Positions 1 through 8,206 of a DNA stretch of 64,000 nt are shown here, piece by piece. The notes beneath the pieces are model-generated. The model ran no database searches. It was not told where the DNA came from and saw nothing but the letters and a program-made list of their open reading frames with translations. Position numbers and translations under genes: made by a program. Source of the stretch: Bradyrhizobium sp. WSM1417. GTDB lineage: Bacteria; Pseudomonadota; Alphaproteobacteria; Rhizobiales; Xanthobacteraceae. The stretch covers positions 5,443,831 through 5,507,830 of the forward strand of contig NZ_KI911783.1 of assembly GCF_000515415.1 (NCBI RefSeq), given 5' to 3'. Position 1 is the stretch's first letter. Each line of letters starts with the position of its first letter.

Positions 1-2
1 TG

Positions 3-53
3 AGGGAGAATCTCGAGCTGCCGCGGCCTAAAAACCGGTTCTTCGAGGCCTGA
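3..53 (+). CDS. C-terminal end of an unidentified protein
   Basis: Only the last 16 codons are inside the window, ending ...RPKNRFFEA and a TGA at 51-53. The frame is open from the window edge and lies about 125 bases upstream of rpmG. In related genomes a NUDIX hydrolase or the rnr region often precedes rpmG, so this could be such a gene, but too little is visible to name it. Confidence 0.35.
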   Translation, partial: RENLELPRPKNRFFEA

Positions 54-177
54 TCGGGCCGATTTGGATGCTTTTCGAGCCCTAAAATCTTGACATCAGG
101 CCGTTTCTGGCTAGGTTGCCGGCCAACGCGGGCCATTTGGCCGGCTCCAGATTCCCTTCATTCCTGAGGTTCTGAAC

Positions 178-345
178 ATGGCCAAAGCGGTCACCATCAA
201 GGTCAAGCTCGTGTCCTCGGCCGACACCGGCTTCTACTACGTCGCCAAGAAGAATTCGCGCACCATGACCGACAAGCTGGTCAAGAAGAAGTACGACCCC
301 GTCGCGCGCAAGCACGTTGAATTCCGCGAAGCCAAGATCAAGTAA
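178..345 (+). CDS. rpmG: 50S ribosomal protein L33
   Basis: This encodes a 55-residue basic protein that starts [20 protein letters not shown] and contains [14 protein letters not shown] and [13 protein letters not shown], the expected bL33 pattern. It is a structural protein of the large ribosomal subunit near the tRNA exit region. The length matches the alphaproteobacterial family. This form lacks the cysteine pairs of zinc-binding L33 paralogues, so it is the C-minus type. The start is the only ATG that gives the full family N-terminus. A strong hairpin with a T-run follows 26 bases after the stop, so the gene probably ends its own transcript. Confidence 0.95.
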   Translation: MAKAVTIKVKLVSSADTGFYYVAKKNSRTMTDKLVKKKYDPVARKHVEFREAKIK

Positions 346-370
346 GATTGCGGAACGTAGAAGACTTTTG

Positions 371-397
371 CGGGGCCCTTTCGGGCCCCGTTTTATT
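371..397 (+). terminator. Rho-independent terminator of rpmG
   Basis: The inverted repeat CGGGGCCC-TTTC-GGGCCCCG is followed directly by TTTTATTTT. The GC-only stem and T-tract make it a textbook intrinsic terminator. Confidence 0.9.
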
Positions 398-410
398 TTG
401 GCTCCCTCTC

Positions 411-474
411 TCGTGTCCCGGACGCGCTGCAGCGCCCAGTGGACGTGACGCTACGCTGCGACCTGGGCACGAGG
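411..474. repeat. Intergenic palindromic repeat, family 1, copy a
   Basis: The copy begins TCGTGTCCCGGACGCGCTGC and ends CTGGGCACGA, with partly complementary arms. Related copies lie at 1272-1351 and 52219-52267. The position is intergenic, between the rpmG terminator and the next gene. It is a dispersed extragenic palindrome of the kind common in Bradyrhizobium, and nothing suggests it is coding. Confidence 0.7.
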
Positions 475-598
475 GCTGAGCTCGGCGCAACGAGCCATCG
501 CCAGATTTTCTTCAACCCTCGGTTGCTCACTCCCGAATGTATGTTACCGTGCACTTACCGGGGCGGAATGTCCGTCCCGGCTTTGGAAGGACATGGTC

Positions 599-1152
599 AT
601 GAGATTCTCATCAAGCCTTGTCGTGCCTTCAGCCGTCGCTGCCTTGTCAACAATCTTGCTGTGCGCGCCGGCAGCGTCGCAAATCCCAACCGGCCCCGCC
701 GCCACGATTCCTCCCGTCACGGTCGACGCGCCGAAACAGGTGGCAAGGCCGCACGTATCGGAGCGAGGAGCAAACACAATTGCGCCGCGTCGGACTGCGC
801 CAACAGCTCGAACCTCCACCGCGCGAACGCCTTCGTATGCGCCGGGTTCTGTGATGGGGAGGATTGCCAGCCTGGAGAAAGTCGCCAGCAGCTGCAACGG
901 TGGCTGTGCATCAAGCTTCCCAAGTGGCAAGGATCCCTGGGTTGGATGCAGCCTGTCGGGCGGCAACATAGACTACGGACCTTCTCGCCAACCTGCCGAG
1001 ACACCATCACCCACAAATCCTACCTGGGTTGCGTCGAAACCAGGACGTTCCTCGGCGACAACCGAAACAAGGCCCACTGGTTGTGCAGCAGCCTGGCCGC
1101 CGGCAACAGGTTTGAGGTCGCCGATCTCAAGCGGTCAGCACGCACGCGTTAG
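599..1152 (+). pseudogene. Small secreted cysteine-containing protein, frameshifted
   Basis: The reading frame from ATG 599 gives a signal peptide (MRFSSSLVVPSAVAALSTIL, then a cleavage region ending APAASQ), a Pro/Thr-rich linker and a domain ending CSLSGGNIDYGP. The natural continuation, FSPTCRDTITHKSYLGC and then WLCSSLAAGNRFEVADL, lies in another frame that stops at 1152. Restoring one T at 982-983 (GGACCT-TCTCG to GGACCTTTCTCG) joins the halves as NIDYGPFSPTC with evenly spaced cysteines. I therefore read it as one exported hypothetical protein broken by a one-base deletion. A sequencing error is possible. The function is unknown and no other domain is recognised. Confidence 0.65.
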
Positions 1153-1620
1153 TCCATGCTGCCAGCTGGCGCGCGCGAGCACGTCGGATTCAGCGAAGCC
1201 AAGACCAAACAAGATCGCGAGATGGACTACAAACTTTCGACGGGGCCCTGTGGGCCCCGTTTCGAGCGCTCTCGTGTCCGGGGCGCGCTGCAACGCGTAA
1301 GCGTTGCTGCGCGCACCGCTGAAGAAGCGCTGCGCTGCGTCCGGGGCACGATGGGCCAGAAACGGAAAGTGGCAGTCCCGCTTCGGCTGATCACCGCCAG
1401 ACGATCGGGGCGCTCCAACTGCAACCGTTTCTTCGATGATCTTCAGTTGCCCGTTTTCGCTGGTCAGTATGGATGAGTAATAACCGCGAAACGGACGGTC
1501 TCCGACCTTGGCCTCCCACGTTCCAGCGTTGAGGCCGAAGGCGCCTTCGGTGCAAGAGAGGTGATATCGCTCGGTTCCGTTCGACACCCAGCGTTGCGGC
1601 ACCTCAATAAGCGACCCCAA
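1135..1620 (-). CDS. Hypothetical or truncated protein of unknown function
   Basis: A minus-strand frame opens near 1620 (TTG, or an internal GTG) and contains protein-like sequence such as ERYHLSCTEGAFGLNAGTW and GYYSSILTSENGQLKIIEET. From about 1355 down to the stop at 1135 it runs through the family-1 repeat and the terminator hairpin, so that tail is probably not ancestral coding sequence. The start abuts the plsY stop codon with no clear ribosome site. It may be a 5'-truncated gene or a short hypothetical gene. No family was recognised. Confidence 0.3.
   Translation of the reverse strand: MGSLIEVPQRWVSNGTERYHLSCTEGAFGLNAGTWEAKVGDRPFRGYYSSILTSENGQLKIIEETVAVGAPRSSGGDQPKRDCHFPFLAHRAPDAAQRFFSGARSNAYALQRAPDTRALETGPTGPRRKFVVHLAILFGLGFAESDVLARASWQHGLTRAC
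1238..1262 (+). terminator. Probable terminator after the frameshifted secreted gene
   Basis: The stem ACGGGGCCC-TGT-GGGCCCCGT is followed by a short TTT. It lies about 85 bases after the restored stop codon and resembles the rpmG terminator stem. Confidence 0.6.
1272..1351. repeat. Intergenic palindromic repeat, family 1, copy b
   Basis: The copy begins TCGTGTCCGGGGCGCGCTGC and ends CTGCGTCCGGGGCACGA. It has the same outer arms as the copies at 411-474 and 52219-52267 but a longer, diverged loop. It sits in the gap between two oppositely oriented coding regions. Confidence 0.7.
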
Positions 1621-1632
1621 ATAAGTCCTGTG

Positions 1633-2316
1633 CTAAACCTGCGCTTCCGCTTTCGTACCCTGGCCATTTCGAACCAGACGCGCCTCCGTTCCCGCCAAAA
1701 GCCTTTGGATGTTGGCACGATGGCGGATGATCACGTAGAGGCCGCCTCCGATCACCAGCAACCGATACGGCAATGGGTGCTCGACCGCGTAGACAAGAAC
1801 GATTGCCGTCGACGCCGCGAGCATCGAGCTCAAGGAAACGATCCGGGTCATAGCCAGCACGAAGCCAAAGGCGGCTGCAGCCCCCAATCCCACGGGCCAG
1901 GACATCGCCAGCAACACACCGAGTCCGGCGGCAGCCGACTTACCGCCCGTGAAGTTCAGCCAGATCGATCGGCTATGTCCCAACAGCACGGCAATTCCGG
2001 CCAGACAAACAGCCCACGGCACCCAGACCTGCAGATCAGAAGCTGTCGGCGACGGGGATAATTCTGCATAAAGCCAGGGACAGAACGAGCGCGCGACGAT
2101 GATGGCACCCACGCCCTTCAGCACATCGCCGACGAGCACGAACAAGGCAGGCCCTTTGCCGAGAGTGCGCAAGACATTCGTTGCCCCGGTGGATTTGGAG
2201 CCATGCCTTCGGATGTCGATACCCCTGAGCAGTTTCCCCGCCAGAAAGCCCATGGGGACCGAGCCGAGCAGATAGGCCATCAACAACCCAACCGCGCCCG
2301 TTGTCCAAAAAGCCAT
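1633..2316 (-). CDS. plsY: Glycerol-3-phosphate acyltransferase PlsY (divergent)
   Basis: The protein is a 227-residue integral membrane protein. PlsY transfers the acyl group from acyl-phosphate to glycerol-3-phosphate, giving lysophosphatidic acid at the inner membrane. Motif 1 is clear (LLGSVPMGFLAGKLLRG, then HGSKSTGATNVLRTLGKG), as are several hydrophobic segments. Motif 2 reads FTGGKSAAAGLG where the family usually has FKGGKGVAT, and the loop before it is longer, so this may be an accessory paralogue rather than the housekeeping copy. It stands alone between decayed sequences. The start is ATG at 2314-2316, which gives the full first membrane helix. Confidence 0.8.
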   Translation of the reverse strand: MAFWTTGAVGLLMAYLLGSVPMGFLAGKLLRGIDIRRHGSKSTGATNVLRTLGKGPALFVLVGDVLKGVGAIIVARSFCPWLYAELSPSPTASDLQVWVPWAVCLAGIAVLLGHSRSIWLNFTGGKSAAAGLGVLLAMSWPVGLGAAAAFGFVLAMTRIVSLSSMLAASTAIVLVYAVEHPLPYRLLVIGGGLYVIIRHRANIQRLLAGTEARLVRNGQGTKAEAQV

Positions 2317-2414
2317 GGGTTTTAGGTCCAGTTTCCTGAACGCTGTTTTATCCCCGACTTCGTCTGACCGCTATGGGTCTGAAGCGCCGCGGACGCTCGT
2401 GAGCACCCGCTTCC

Positions 2415-2475
2415 CTACGCCGTCCGCAACACCGGCGCCGGCGGCTGCGACGGCCGGAACAGCGCGAACGCGATC
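2415..2475 (-). pseudogene. Remnant of an MFS transporter 3' end (fragment A)
   Basis: Read on the minus strand this encodes IAFALFRPSQPPAPVLRTA and a stop, the C-terminus of the MFS gene ending at 10514. Its first 39 bases are identical to 6945-6983. A short stretch beyond the stop codon (TGAGC..CCCTACG) also resembles the flank of the intact gene. No more of the transporter is present on the other side. Confidence 0.75.
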
Positions 2476-2584
2476 GAAGGTCTTTGCAGGTTGAAACGCG
2501 ATCATAGTGTCCGGCTGCCCCCGCGACGGGAAGGGTTCCTTTTTTCTCGCCGCCGGTGTTTCATCTGCACGGCGGAGAACGGGC

Positions 2585-3398
2585 ATGCAGGGATCGCTGG
2601 GGGAAAAGATCGGTGAAGGCGCCTTCTCCGAAGCCTACGCCTGGGCGCCCGGTCAGGTTGTGGAAGCTATTCAAGGCTGGCGTCTCTCATCTGCTCGGCC
2701 GACACGAGGTACGCATGATCCGCGCCGTGCACGCCGCCGGCGTCCCGGTGCCGGCGGTGTTCGGCGAGGTGACGCTGGACGGGCGCTTCGGCATCGTGCT
2801 GGAGCGCCTCGACGGACCAACCCTGTGGCATCTCTCGCGGACCGGCGCGGTGACGTTCGAACAGGCGGGCGCGATCGTCGCGGCTCTGGCCATGACTCTT
2901 CACAAGACGTCCGCGCCGCCGGAGCTCCTCTCCATGCGCGCGTATATGGAGAGCGAGTTGCGGCACGACGACGGCAAGGTCCCGAAGCACATCGCCACCG
3001 ATATCCTCGCCCTGATCGAACGCCTGCCGACCGGCGACGGGCTTTGCCATTGCGACCTTAGCCCCGGCAACGTGATCATGACGGCGGAAGGCCCAAAGCT
3101 CGTCGACTGGACCTTCGCGATGCGGGGGCCCGCCGCCCTCGATCTTGGGTTCTTGCATGTCATCCTGTCCGAACTCGCCCCGGAAATAGCCGACAATCCG
3201 GAGCGGCCGCGCGCGACCAATGCGGCGGCGCAATCCGAATATGCGCGGCTGGCCGGCATGTCTCTGGCGGAGCTGACGGCGGCAATGGAGCCGTATCTGC
3301 CTATCGTCCGCACCTTCGTCGTCCTCGGAAACGTGGTGCCTGCGCTGCGGGAGCAACTGATCCAACGCATCGAAGCGGGGCTGCGCTCGAAAGACTGA
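2585..3398 (+). pseudogene. Aminoglycoside phosphotransferase-like kinase, frameshifted
   Basis: This is a small kinase of the APH/choline-kinase fold. The N-terminal glycine loop (MQGSLGEKIGEGAFSEAYAW, then APGQVV) starts at ATG 2585 in one frame, while KLFKAG...GRHEVRMIRAVHAAG and everything after it is in another. Removing one G at 2662-2663 gives APGQVVKLFKAG, restoring the lysine strand in register. The catalytic loop LCHCDLSPGNVIM (HxDxxxxN) and the metal-binding DW (KLVDWTFAM) are intact, and the frame then runs to TGA 3396-3398. Without repair the glycine loop and the catalytic domain would not be translated as one protein. The substrate is unknown. It may be a pseudogene or a base-call error. 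Confidence 0.75.
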
Positions 3399-3767
3399 AC
3401 CGTCCGCAATCCAGATTCCTGTTCGCCCTCTCAAGGCGCTCTCCATCATCGAGCAAATCTCGGCAGCCAATGGAGCCGTTTGGCACAATCGAGTTGTATC
3501 GGGAGGCGGCCGTCGCGCTTGGTACAGCCAAAATCGGCATTCTTGATACTGTTTTATAGCCGGGCGCAACGCATCTAATCGCTGACACCAGCGATCGGAG
3601 CGATCCCGATCCATCAGGATGAGTGGGAGCCCCGGTCAATGCGGACAGCGGAGATCGCGGACACGGAGACAGGAGTTCCACACGGCCTGGCATTCTGTGG
3701 ATAGCCGGTGTGTCCACGCTCTCTGCATTATTCGACCAAGAGACAAATGACCGAGGAGATAATTCCC
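3399..3767. other. Gene-free gap before the oxidoreductase
   Basis: No convincing gene is present. A 29-codon plus-strand frame at 3471-3560 (MEPFGTIELYREAAVALG...) reads like protein, but it has no ribosome site and no partner, so it could be a remnant. The 3' part should hold the promoter of the next gene, whose ribosome site GAGGAGA is at about 3752-3758. Confidence 0.4.
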
Positions 3768-4685
3768 ATGAAGGCGATCGTTGTAACGGACCAGGCCGCA
3801 GGAACGGCCGGGATGAAGCTCATGGACCGGCCCGAGCCACAGGCAGCGATAAACGACGTTGTCGTTCAGGTTCATGCGTCGGGGTTTGTACCGACTGAAC
3901 TGGCGTGGCCCTCGACCTGGACCGATCGCCTCGAACGTGACCGAACACCGTCGATCCCTGGGCACGAGCTGGCCGGAGTGGTCTCCGCCCTCGGATATGG
4001 CACGACGGGGCTATCAGTGGGACAGCGCGTGTTCGGCCTCGCGGATTGGTATCGCGACGGCACGCTGGCCGAGTATGTGGCGATCGAGGCACGCAACCTT
4101 GCACCGCTGCCGGGCGACGTCGACTTTACGGTGGGTGCGAGTCTGCCGATCTCGGGCCTGACGGCCTGGCAAGGGCTGTTCCAACACGGCCGCCTTCAGG
4201 CGGGGCAAAGCGTCCTCGTACACGGCGCGGCCGGCGCAGTCGGGTCGATGGTGACGCAACTCGCACGAGAGGCCGGCGCCTACGTCATCGGCTCCGGGCG
4301 CGCCGCCGACCGTCAGACAGTGCTCGATTTCGGCGCGAAGGAGTTCATCGACCTCGACAACGATACCCTAGGGGACGTGGGCAAAGTCGATCTGGTGTTC
4401 GATGTCATCGGCGGTGACATCCAGAAGCGATCCGCAGCACGGATCCGAGCCGGAGGAACATTGGTGACGATCGTGGGGCCGACCGAGACGCGGCCCTCCG
4501 ATGGCCTGGCGGTCGACTTCGTCGTCGAGTCCGACCGCGCCCAATTGAGTGAGATCGTACGGCGGGTGCGGGACGGACGACTGCGGACGAACATCGGCAA
4601 CGTCGCGACCCTCGACGATGCCGTCGCCGCATTAAATCCGACCAAGCGACGCAAGGGGAATACGATTGTCAACATTCGTCCCTGA
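3768..4685 (+). CDS. Zinc-independent quinone-oxidoreductase-like MDR dehydrogenase
   Basis: The 305-residue protein belongs to the medium-chain dehydrogenase/reductase superfamily. An N-terminal GroES-like fold contains IPGHELAGVVSALG and VGQRVFGLADW, and a Rossmann fold contains LVHGAAGAVGSMVTQLAREAG, typical of NADPH binding in quinone oxidoreductases. The cysteine ligands for zinc are absent. It most likely reduces quinones or alpha,beta-unsaturated carbonyls in the cytosol; the substrate cannot be read from sequence. The start is ATG 3768 after a GAGGAGA ribosome site. An upstream in-frame ATG lacks such a site. It is a single-gene unit. Confidence 0.85.
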   Translation: MKAIVVTDQAAGTAGMKLMDRPEPQAAINDVVVQVHASGFVPTELAWPSTWTDRLERDRTPSIPGHELAGVVSALGYGTTGLSVGQRVFGLADWYRDGTLAEYVAIEARNLAPLPGDVDFTVGASLPISGLTAWQGLFQHGRLQAGQSVLVHGAAGAVGSMVTQLAREAGAYVIGSGRAADRQTVLDFGAKEFIDLDNDTLGDVGKVDLVFDVIGGDIQKRSAARIRAGGTLVTIVGPTETRPSDGLAVDFVVESDRAQLSEIVRRVRDGRLRTNIGNVATLDDAVAALNPTKRRKGNTIVNIRP

Positions 4686-4740
4686 GAGACGCACGCTCAT
4701 CGATGCACGCCGCCAGCCGGCGGTCGCGGCCAAGCAGCGC

Positions 4741-4771
4741 AGCGTCCGCTGGAAACTCCAAAGCGGACGCT
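4741..4771. terminator. Inverted repeat between convergent genes, possible terminator
   Basis: The stem AGCGTCCGCT / AGCGGACGCT encloses an 11-base loop, between the ends of two convergent genes. There is no clear T-tract, so it may act as a weak bidirectional terminator or be a mobile palindrome. Confidence 0.4.
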
Positions 4772-4880
4772 CATGAGCATACGTCCAGCGCGCCGACCAT
4801 CTCGCCGAAAGGCGCTCTCACTATCGGCCGCGACCGAGACGCTCGACTGTCGGGCTGAATATCCGAAGCGGCTGCCGACC

Positions 4881-6731
4881 TTAACCACAAACCTCCAGCA
4901 TTGCCTTAGGCCTACCATCGCCAGAAGGCAGACTCGAGCCGCCGGGAACCAGCTTGCAGCCGGACCGCACCGGCCTGCACCCTGCTCCGTTGCAAAACAT
5001 CTGGCCGGTCGCCTGCGGCTTGGCCGGCGCGGACTCGACCTGCTTGCGCTGCTCGTCTCGCCTGTTCGAGTCATCTCTTGCAGCGACGGGCTTTTTCTCC
5101 GGAATCTTCTCGCATTCGTTGTCGTCGTTGACGCGATAGCCCGAGCGACACGCGATTTTCACGCAGGCGTCGCCGTCGGCTTTGAAGCCGCGATCGCACA
5201 CCAGAGGACAGACCCGACCCGGCTTTGCCTTGATCGCGTCCAGCGCGTCGAAGCTTGCAAGCTTGGCGTCGAACTTGGTGCCGGCGTACTTGTTGAACAA
5301 TGTCAGCGAGCGCTGCGACGATGCACTCCAGTCCCCATCGGCTGCCGCTGCGAAGCATCCTACCCGGCGCAATTCCGATTGCAGCAACTTCGCCGTCTCC
5401 TGCGCAGACATGCCGGGCTGCGATGCGGTCGGGGCGAGAGCGGCGATCTTCTGTTCGCCGTCTGCCTGCGTTTTCCTTTCCGCCGCCTGTTGGGCGGCGA
5501 GCTCGGCCGCCGCCTTGTCGGATGCAATCTTGTCGGCGAGCGCCTTTTCGGCGGAGAGCTTGTCGGCCAGCGCCTTGGCAACAGCAGCCTCGGCTTCCTT
5601 GCGCCGCTGCTCCGCAGCGGTCGCCTTCGCCTCCTCGGCCTGCTTGGCCTTCTCTGCGGCGAGTTTGGCATCCTCGGCCGCCTTGGCTGCGGCCGCCGCC
5701 TTGTCCTGCTCGGCCTTCCTGCCGCGCTCCGTAGCAAGCCGGGCCTTCTCGTCCTCGGCCTGCCGTGCCTTGTCGGCCGCAGCGGCGCGCGCTTCCTCGG
5801 CCGCAACCCTGCTTAATTGTCCGTTGGCAAGGCTGGCATAAAACCCATCGGGATATTGAGCCAGGAAAGCCGTCCAGACCTCTCGCGTACCGATCTGCAT
5901 CGCCAACTCATAGTCCCGGCGGATCGCGTCCTGCGGGTTCGGCTGCGGTCCAACCGTGACCGGCTTGGCGGGGACCAATGAGACATCGTTGCCACCCAGC
6001 GAACCGTAGACGTAAGGCTCCTGCTTGTAGCCGGTGCTCTTGAGAACGTCGTCGCGGACGAATCCGAAGGCCTTGCGCAGGTCGAGCCCCGGCGTCGGCA
6101 GCCGCTCGACCAGAGCTGCGGCAAACGGACTGTTTTTGGCGTCGCCATCCGAGGCCGTCGAGCCCGCCTTTGCGGCAAACGCGATCATGGTGTTGGGGCT
6201 CGTCGGCTCGATCTTGGCCAAACCACGCCCGACGGCGCGCGAGGCCACGGTGCGCTTCATCGTCCTGGCAAACGGATTGTCGCGGCACGCGTCCAGAATG
6301 ACCAGCCGAAGCTGTTTCGCAGACTCGACGGCAAACAGCGCACGATCAAGCGCGACCGTCTCGTCGAGCACATCGCCGTCCCTTTCGAGCGTCGCATCGA
6401 TCGGGATCAGATAGTTGTTTCCGTCCAGCTCGATACCGTGCCCGGCATAGTAGATGACAGCAACATCCGCATCGCGCGTTCGGTTGGCGAACTCGCGCAA
6501 CGACCTGCGCATCTCGGCAGCACTCACATTAAGCTTGACGTCAATGCTGTCGAAACCCGCCTTCTTGAACATGCCGCCGACCAGCGTCGCATCGTTCACG
6601 GGATTGGAGAGAAGCGGTGCGCTCTTGTAGGCCGAATTGCCAATGACCAGCGCGACGCGACGTTCGGCGTGCGCGACTCCGCCCAATCCCAGCAAAAGGA
6701 TCAGACATGTCACGAGTCTGAATGCGCCCAT
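4881..6731 (-). CDS. Secreted caspase-family (peptidase C14) protein with coiled coil
   Basis: The 616-residue protein has a signal peptide (about residues 1-22, ending GGVAHA) followed by a caspase/metacaspase p20 fold that begins RRVALVIGNSAYKSAPLLSN. The catalytic dyad is visible as His98 in VIYYAGHGIEL and Cys149 in VILDACRDNPF. Residues of about 300-430 form a long Ala/Lys/Glu-rich coiled coil. A Cys-rich C-terminal region follows, with CPLVCDRGF and CRSGYRVNDDNECEKIP resembling small EGF-like or sushi-like repeats. It is probably a periplasmic or exported cysteine peptidase or scaffold, in the expanded caspase-like family of Rhizobiales. The target is unknown. Confidence 0.85.
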   Translation of the reverse strand: MGAFRLVTCLILLLGLGGVAHAERRVALVIGNSAYKSAPLLSNPVNDATLVGGMFKKAGFDSIDVKLNVSAAEMRRSLREFANRTRDADVAVIYYAGHGIELDGNNYLIPIDATLERDGDVLDETVALDRALFAVESAKQLRLVILDACRDNPFARTMKRTVASRAVGRGLAKIEPTSPNTMIAFAAKAGSTASDGDAKNSPFAAALVERLPTPGLDLRKAFGFVRDDVLKSTGYKQEPYVYGSLGGNDVSLVPAKPVTVGPQPNPQDAIRRDYELAMQIGTREVWTAFLAQYPDGFYASLANGQLSRVAAEEARAAAADKARQAEDEKARLATERGRKAEQDKAAAAAKAAEDAKLAAEKAKQAEEAKATAAEQRRKEAEAAVAKALADKLSAEKALADKIASDKAAAELAAQQAAERKTQADGEQKIAALAPTASQPGMSAQETAKLLQSELRRVGCFAAAADGDWSASSQRSLTLFNKYAGTKFDAKLASFDALDAIKAKPGRVCPLVCDRGFKADGDACVKIACRSGYRVNDDNECEKIPEKKPVAARDDSNRRDEQRKQVESAPAKPQATGQMFCNGAGCRPVRSGCKLVPGGSSLPSGDGRPKAMLEVCG

Positions 6732-6944
6732 CGTAGCCCCGCGAAAGCACCGGGATAAAGTAGTATCCGGAACGTTCCCGAAAGCAACACAGTTCTGTGA
6801 CTTGGGTCACTCGGCGTTCGAACAAAGAGGCCGACGAGATTCGCGGTGATGCCCGCGACGCGCCCTGTGCCGCGGCCGACAACCGCCCCCATCGTGTTCC
6901 GAGAGGCTCCGAAAAAAGCCAGCGCCTCTGAGGTCGGTACCCCG

Positions 6945-7328
6945 CTACGCCGTCCGCAACACCGGCGCCGGCGGCTGCGACGGACGTATCAGCGCGAACG
7001 CGACCTGCACGATGCCGCCGGCCGATCCCAGCGCCACGCCGATGCGCCAGGCCATGGTGTAGGAGCCGAGCGCATCGTTGAGCACGCCGCCCCCGTACGC
7101 GCCGAGGAAGCTGCCGATCTGGTGGCTCATGAAGGCGAGGCCCTGGATCATCGCCTGCCAGCGCAGGCCGAACATCTCGGCGACCGCGCCCGCGACCAGC
7201 GGCCGACACCCATCCACAAACAGCCCATGATCGCGCCGAACAGCAAGGTCGAGGCCGGCGTTGCCAGCAGCATGAAGTACCAGGCCAGCGCCGGCGAACG
7301 CAGCACGTAAATGCCGCCGAGCAGCGCG
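6945..7328 (-). pseudogene. C-terminal fragment of an MFS transporter gene (fragment B)
   Basis: These 384 bases align with 10514-10898 of the intact MFS gene, at high identity by eye. The encoded C-terminus includes VAEMFGLRWQAMIQGLAFMS and ends SQPPAPVLRTA plus stop. One G is missing at about 7200 (GACCAGC-GGCCGAC against GACCAGCGGGCCGAC), which breaks the frame, and the first two thirds of the gene are absent. Homology stops abruptly near 7328, where a 17-base copy of a sequence inside the fragment (6969-6985) recurs at 7327-7343. Confidence 0.85.
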
Positions 7329-7453
7329 GCGGCTGCGACGGACAGCCTCCATGTCGCCTCTCGGCGACGAGTTGACCCCGAGGGACGTTGATCCTCATCA
7401 AGCAGCGAAGCAACGCAGTCCTCTACGCTCGACCTATCGGGCAGGAGCGCACC

Positions 7454-8140
7454 ATGCTTCCCTTCACGCTTGAGCAGTTCCTCAGCGTCTTCGCGGCCTA
7501 CAATATGGCGATCTGGCCCGCGCAAGTCTTTGCTTATGCGCTTGGAGCCGTCGCCGTGACCGCCCTTTTCCGGAAAGGCCGTGCCTCTGATCGCGTTGTC
7601 TCAGCCATCCTCGGATTGATGTGGCTGAGCACCGGTATTTTCTATCACGGCGTCTTCTTCTCCTCGGTAAACAAGGCCGCGTTCGCCTTTGGCGCCTTGT
7701 TCGTCATAGAAGGCGTGGCACTGCTCTACACGGGTGTCGTCCGCGGCGGACTTCACTTCGCGATGAGTTTCGGGCTTCGAGCGGTGATCGGCGGGGGGTT
7801 TATTCTCTACGCATCTCTCATCTATCCGATGATCGGAATTGCAACGGGGCATTCTTGGCCGTCGTTACCGATGTTCGGTGTAGCTCCTTGCCCTGTTACC
7901 ATCTTCACCTTCGGTTTGTTACTTATGACGACCGACCGCCTGTCCTATTGGCTTCTGGTGATCCCCTTCATCTGGTCAATCATCGGCGGGAGCGCAGCTA
8001 TCTTCCTGGACGTTCGGCAGGATTGGCTGCTTCTGGTCAGCGGCTTCATTGCCGTTCCGATCATCGTGGTCGGAAACCGACATGCACCTGCCGTACTTGC
8101 CGAGACGAGATTGACGCCCTCAACCGAATTGAGCTCATGA
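7454..8140 (+). CDS. DUF6064-type integral membrane protein
   Basis: The 228-residue protein is very hydrophobic, with about six to seven predicted membrane helices. It begins MLPFTLEQFLSVFAAYNMAI and contains FAYALGAVAVTALF and LWSTGIFYH-like segments (read as LMWLSTGIFYHGVFF). This pattern matches what I recall of DUF6064 proteins; no catalytic motif is visible. The start is ATG 7454 after GCAGGAGCGCACC. It opens a three-gene rightward unit with the next membrane gene and arsA. Base composition appears lower in GC than the flanking genes, which fits acquisition. The function is unknown. Confidence 0.7.
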   Translation: MLPFTLEQFLSVFAAYNMAIWPAQVFAYALGAVAVTALFRKGRASDRVVSAILGLMWLSTGIFYHGVFFSSVNKAAFAFGALFVIEGVALLYTGVVRGGLHFAMSFGLRAVIGGGFILYASLIYPMIGIATGHSWPSLPMFGVAPCPVTIFTFGLLLMTTDRLSYWLLVIPFIWSIIGGSAAIFLDVRQDWLLLVSGFIAVPIIVVGNRHAPAVLAETRLTPSTELSS

Positions 8141-8206
8141 TTGCAACGAGTGGCAGCGACCGCGCGCCCATGTTGGGAAGCTCCTTCCGAGAATGGACGA
8201 CTTGGC

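Noticed and set aside
3636..3965. A 109-codon minus-strand frame upstream of and into the oxidoreductase gene
   Set aside because: It has no ribosome site or family features and overlaps the real gene, whose start has GAGGAGA.
2415..7328. MFS 3'-end fragments as parts of an insertion sequence
   Set aside because: No terminal inverted repeats, target duplications or transposase were found; the shared sequence is coding and matches the intact MFS gene.
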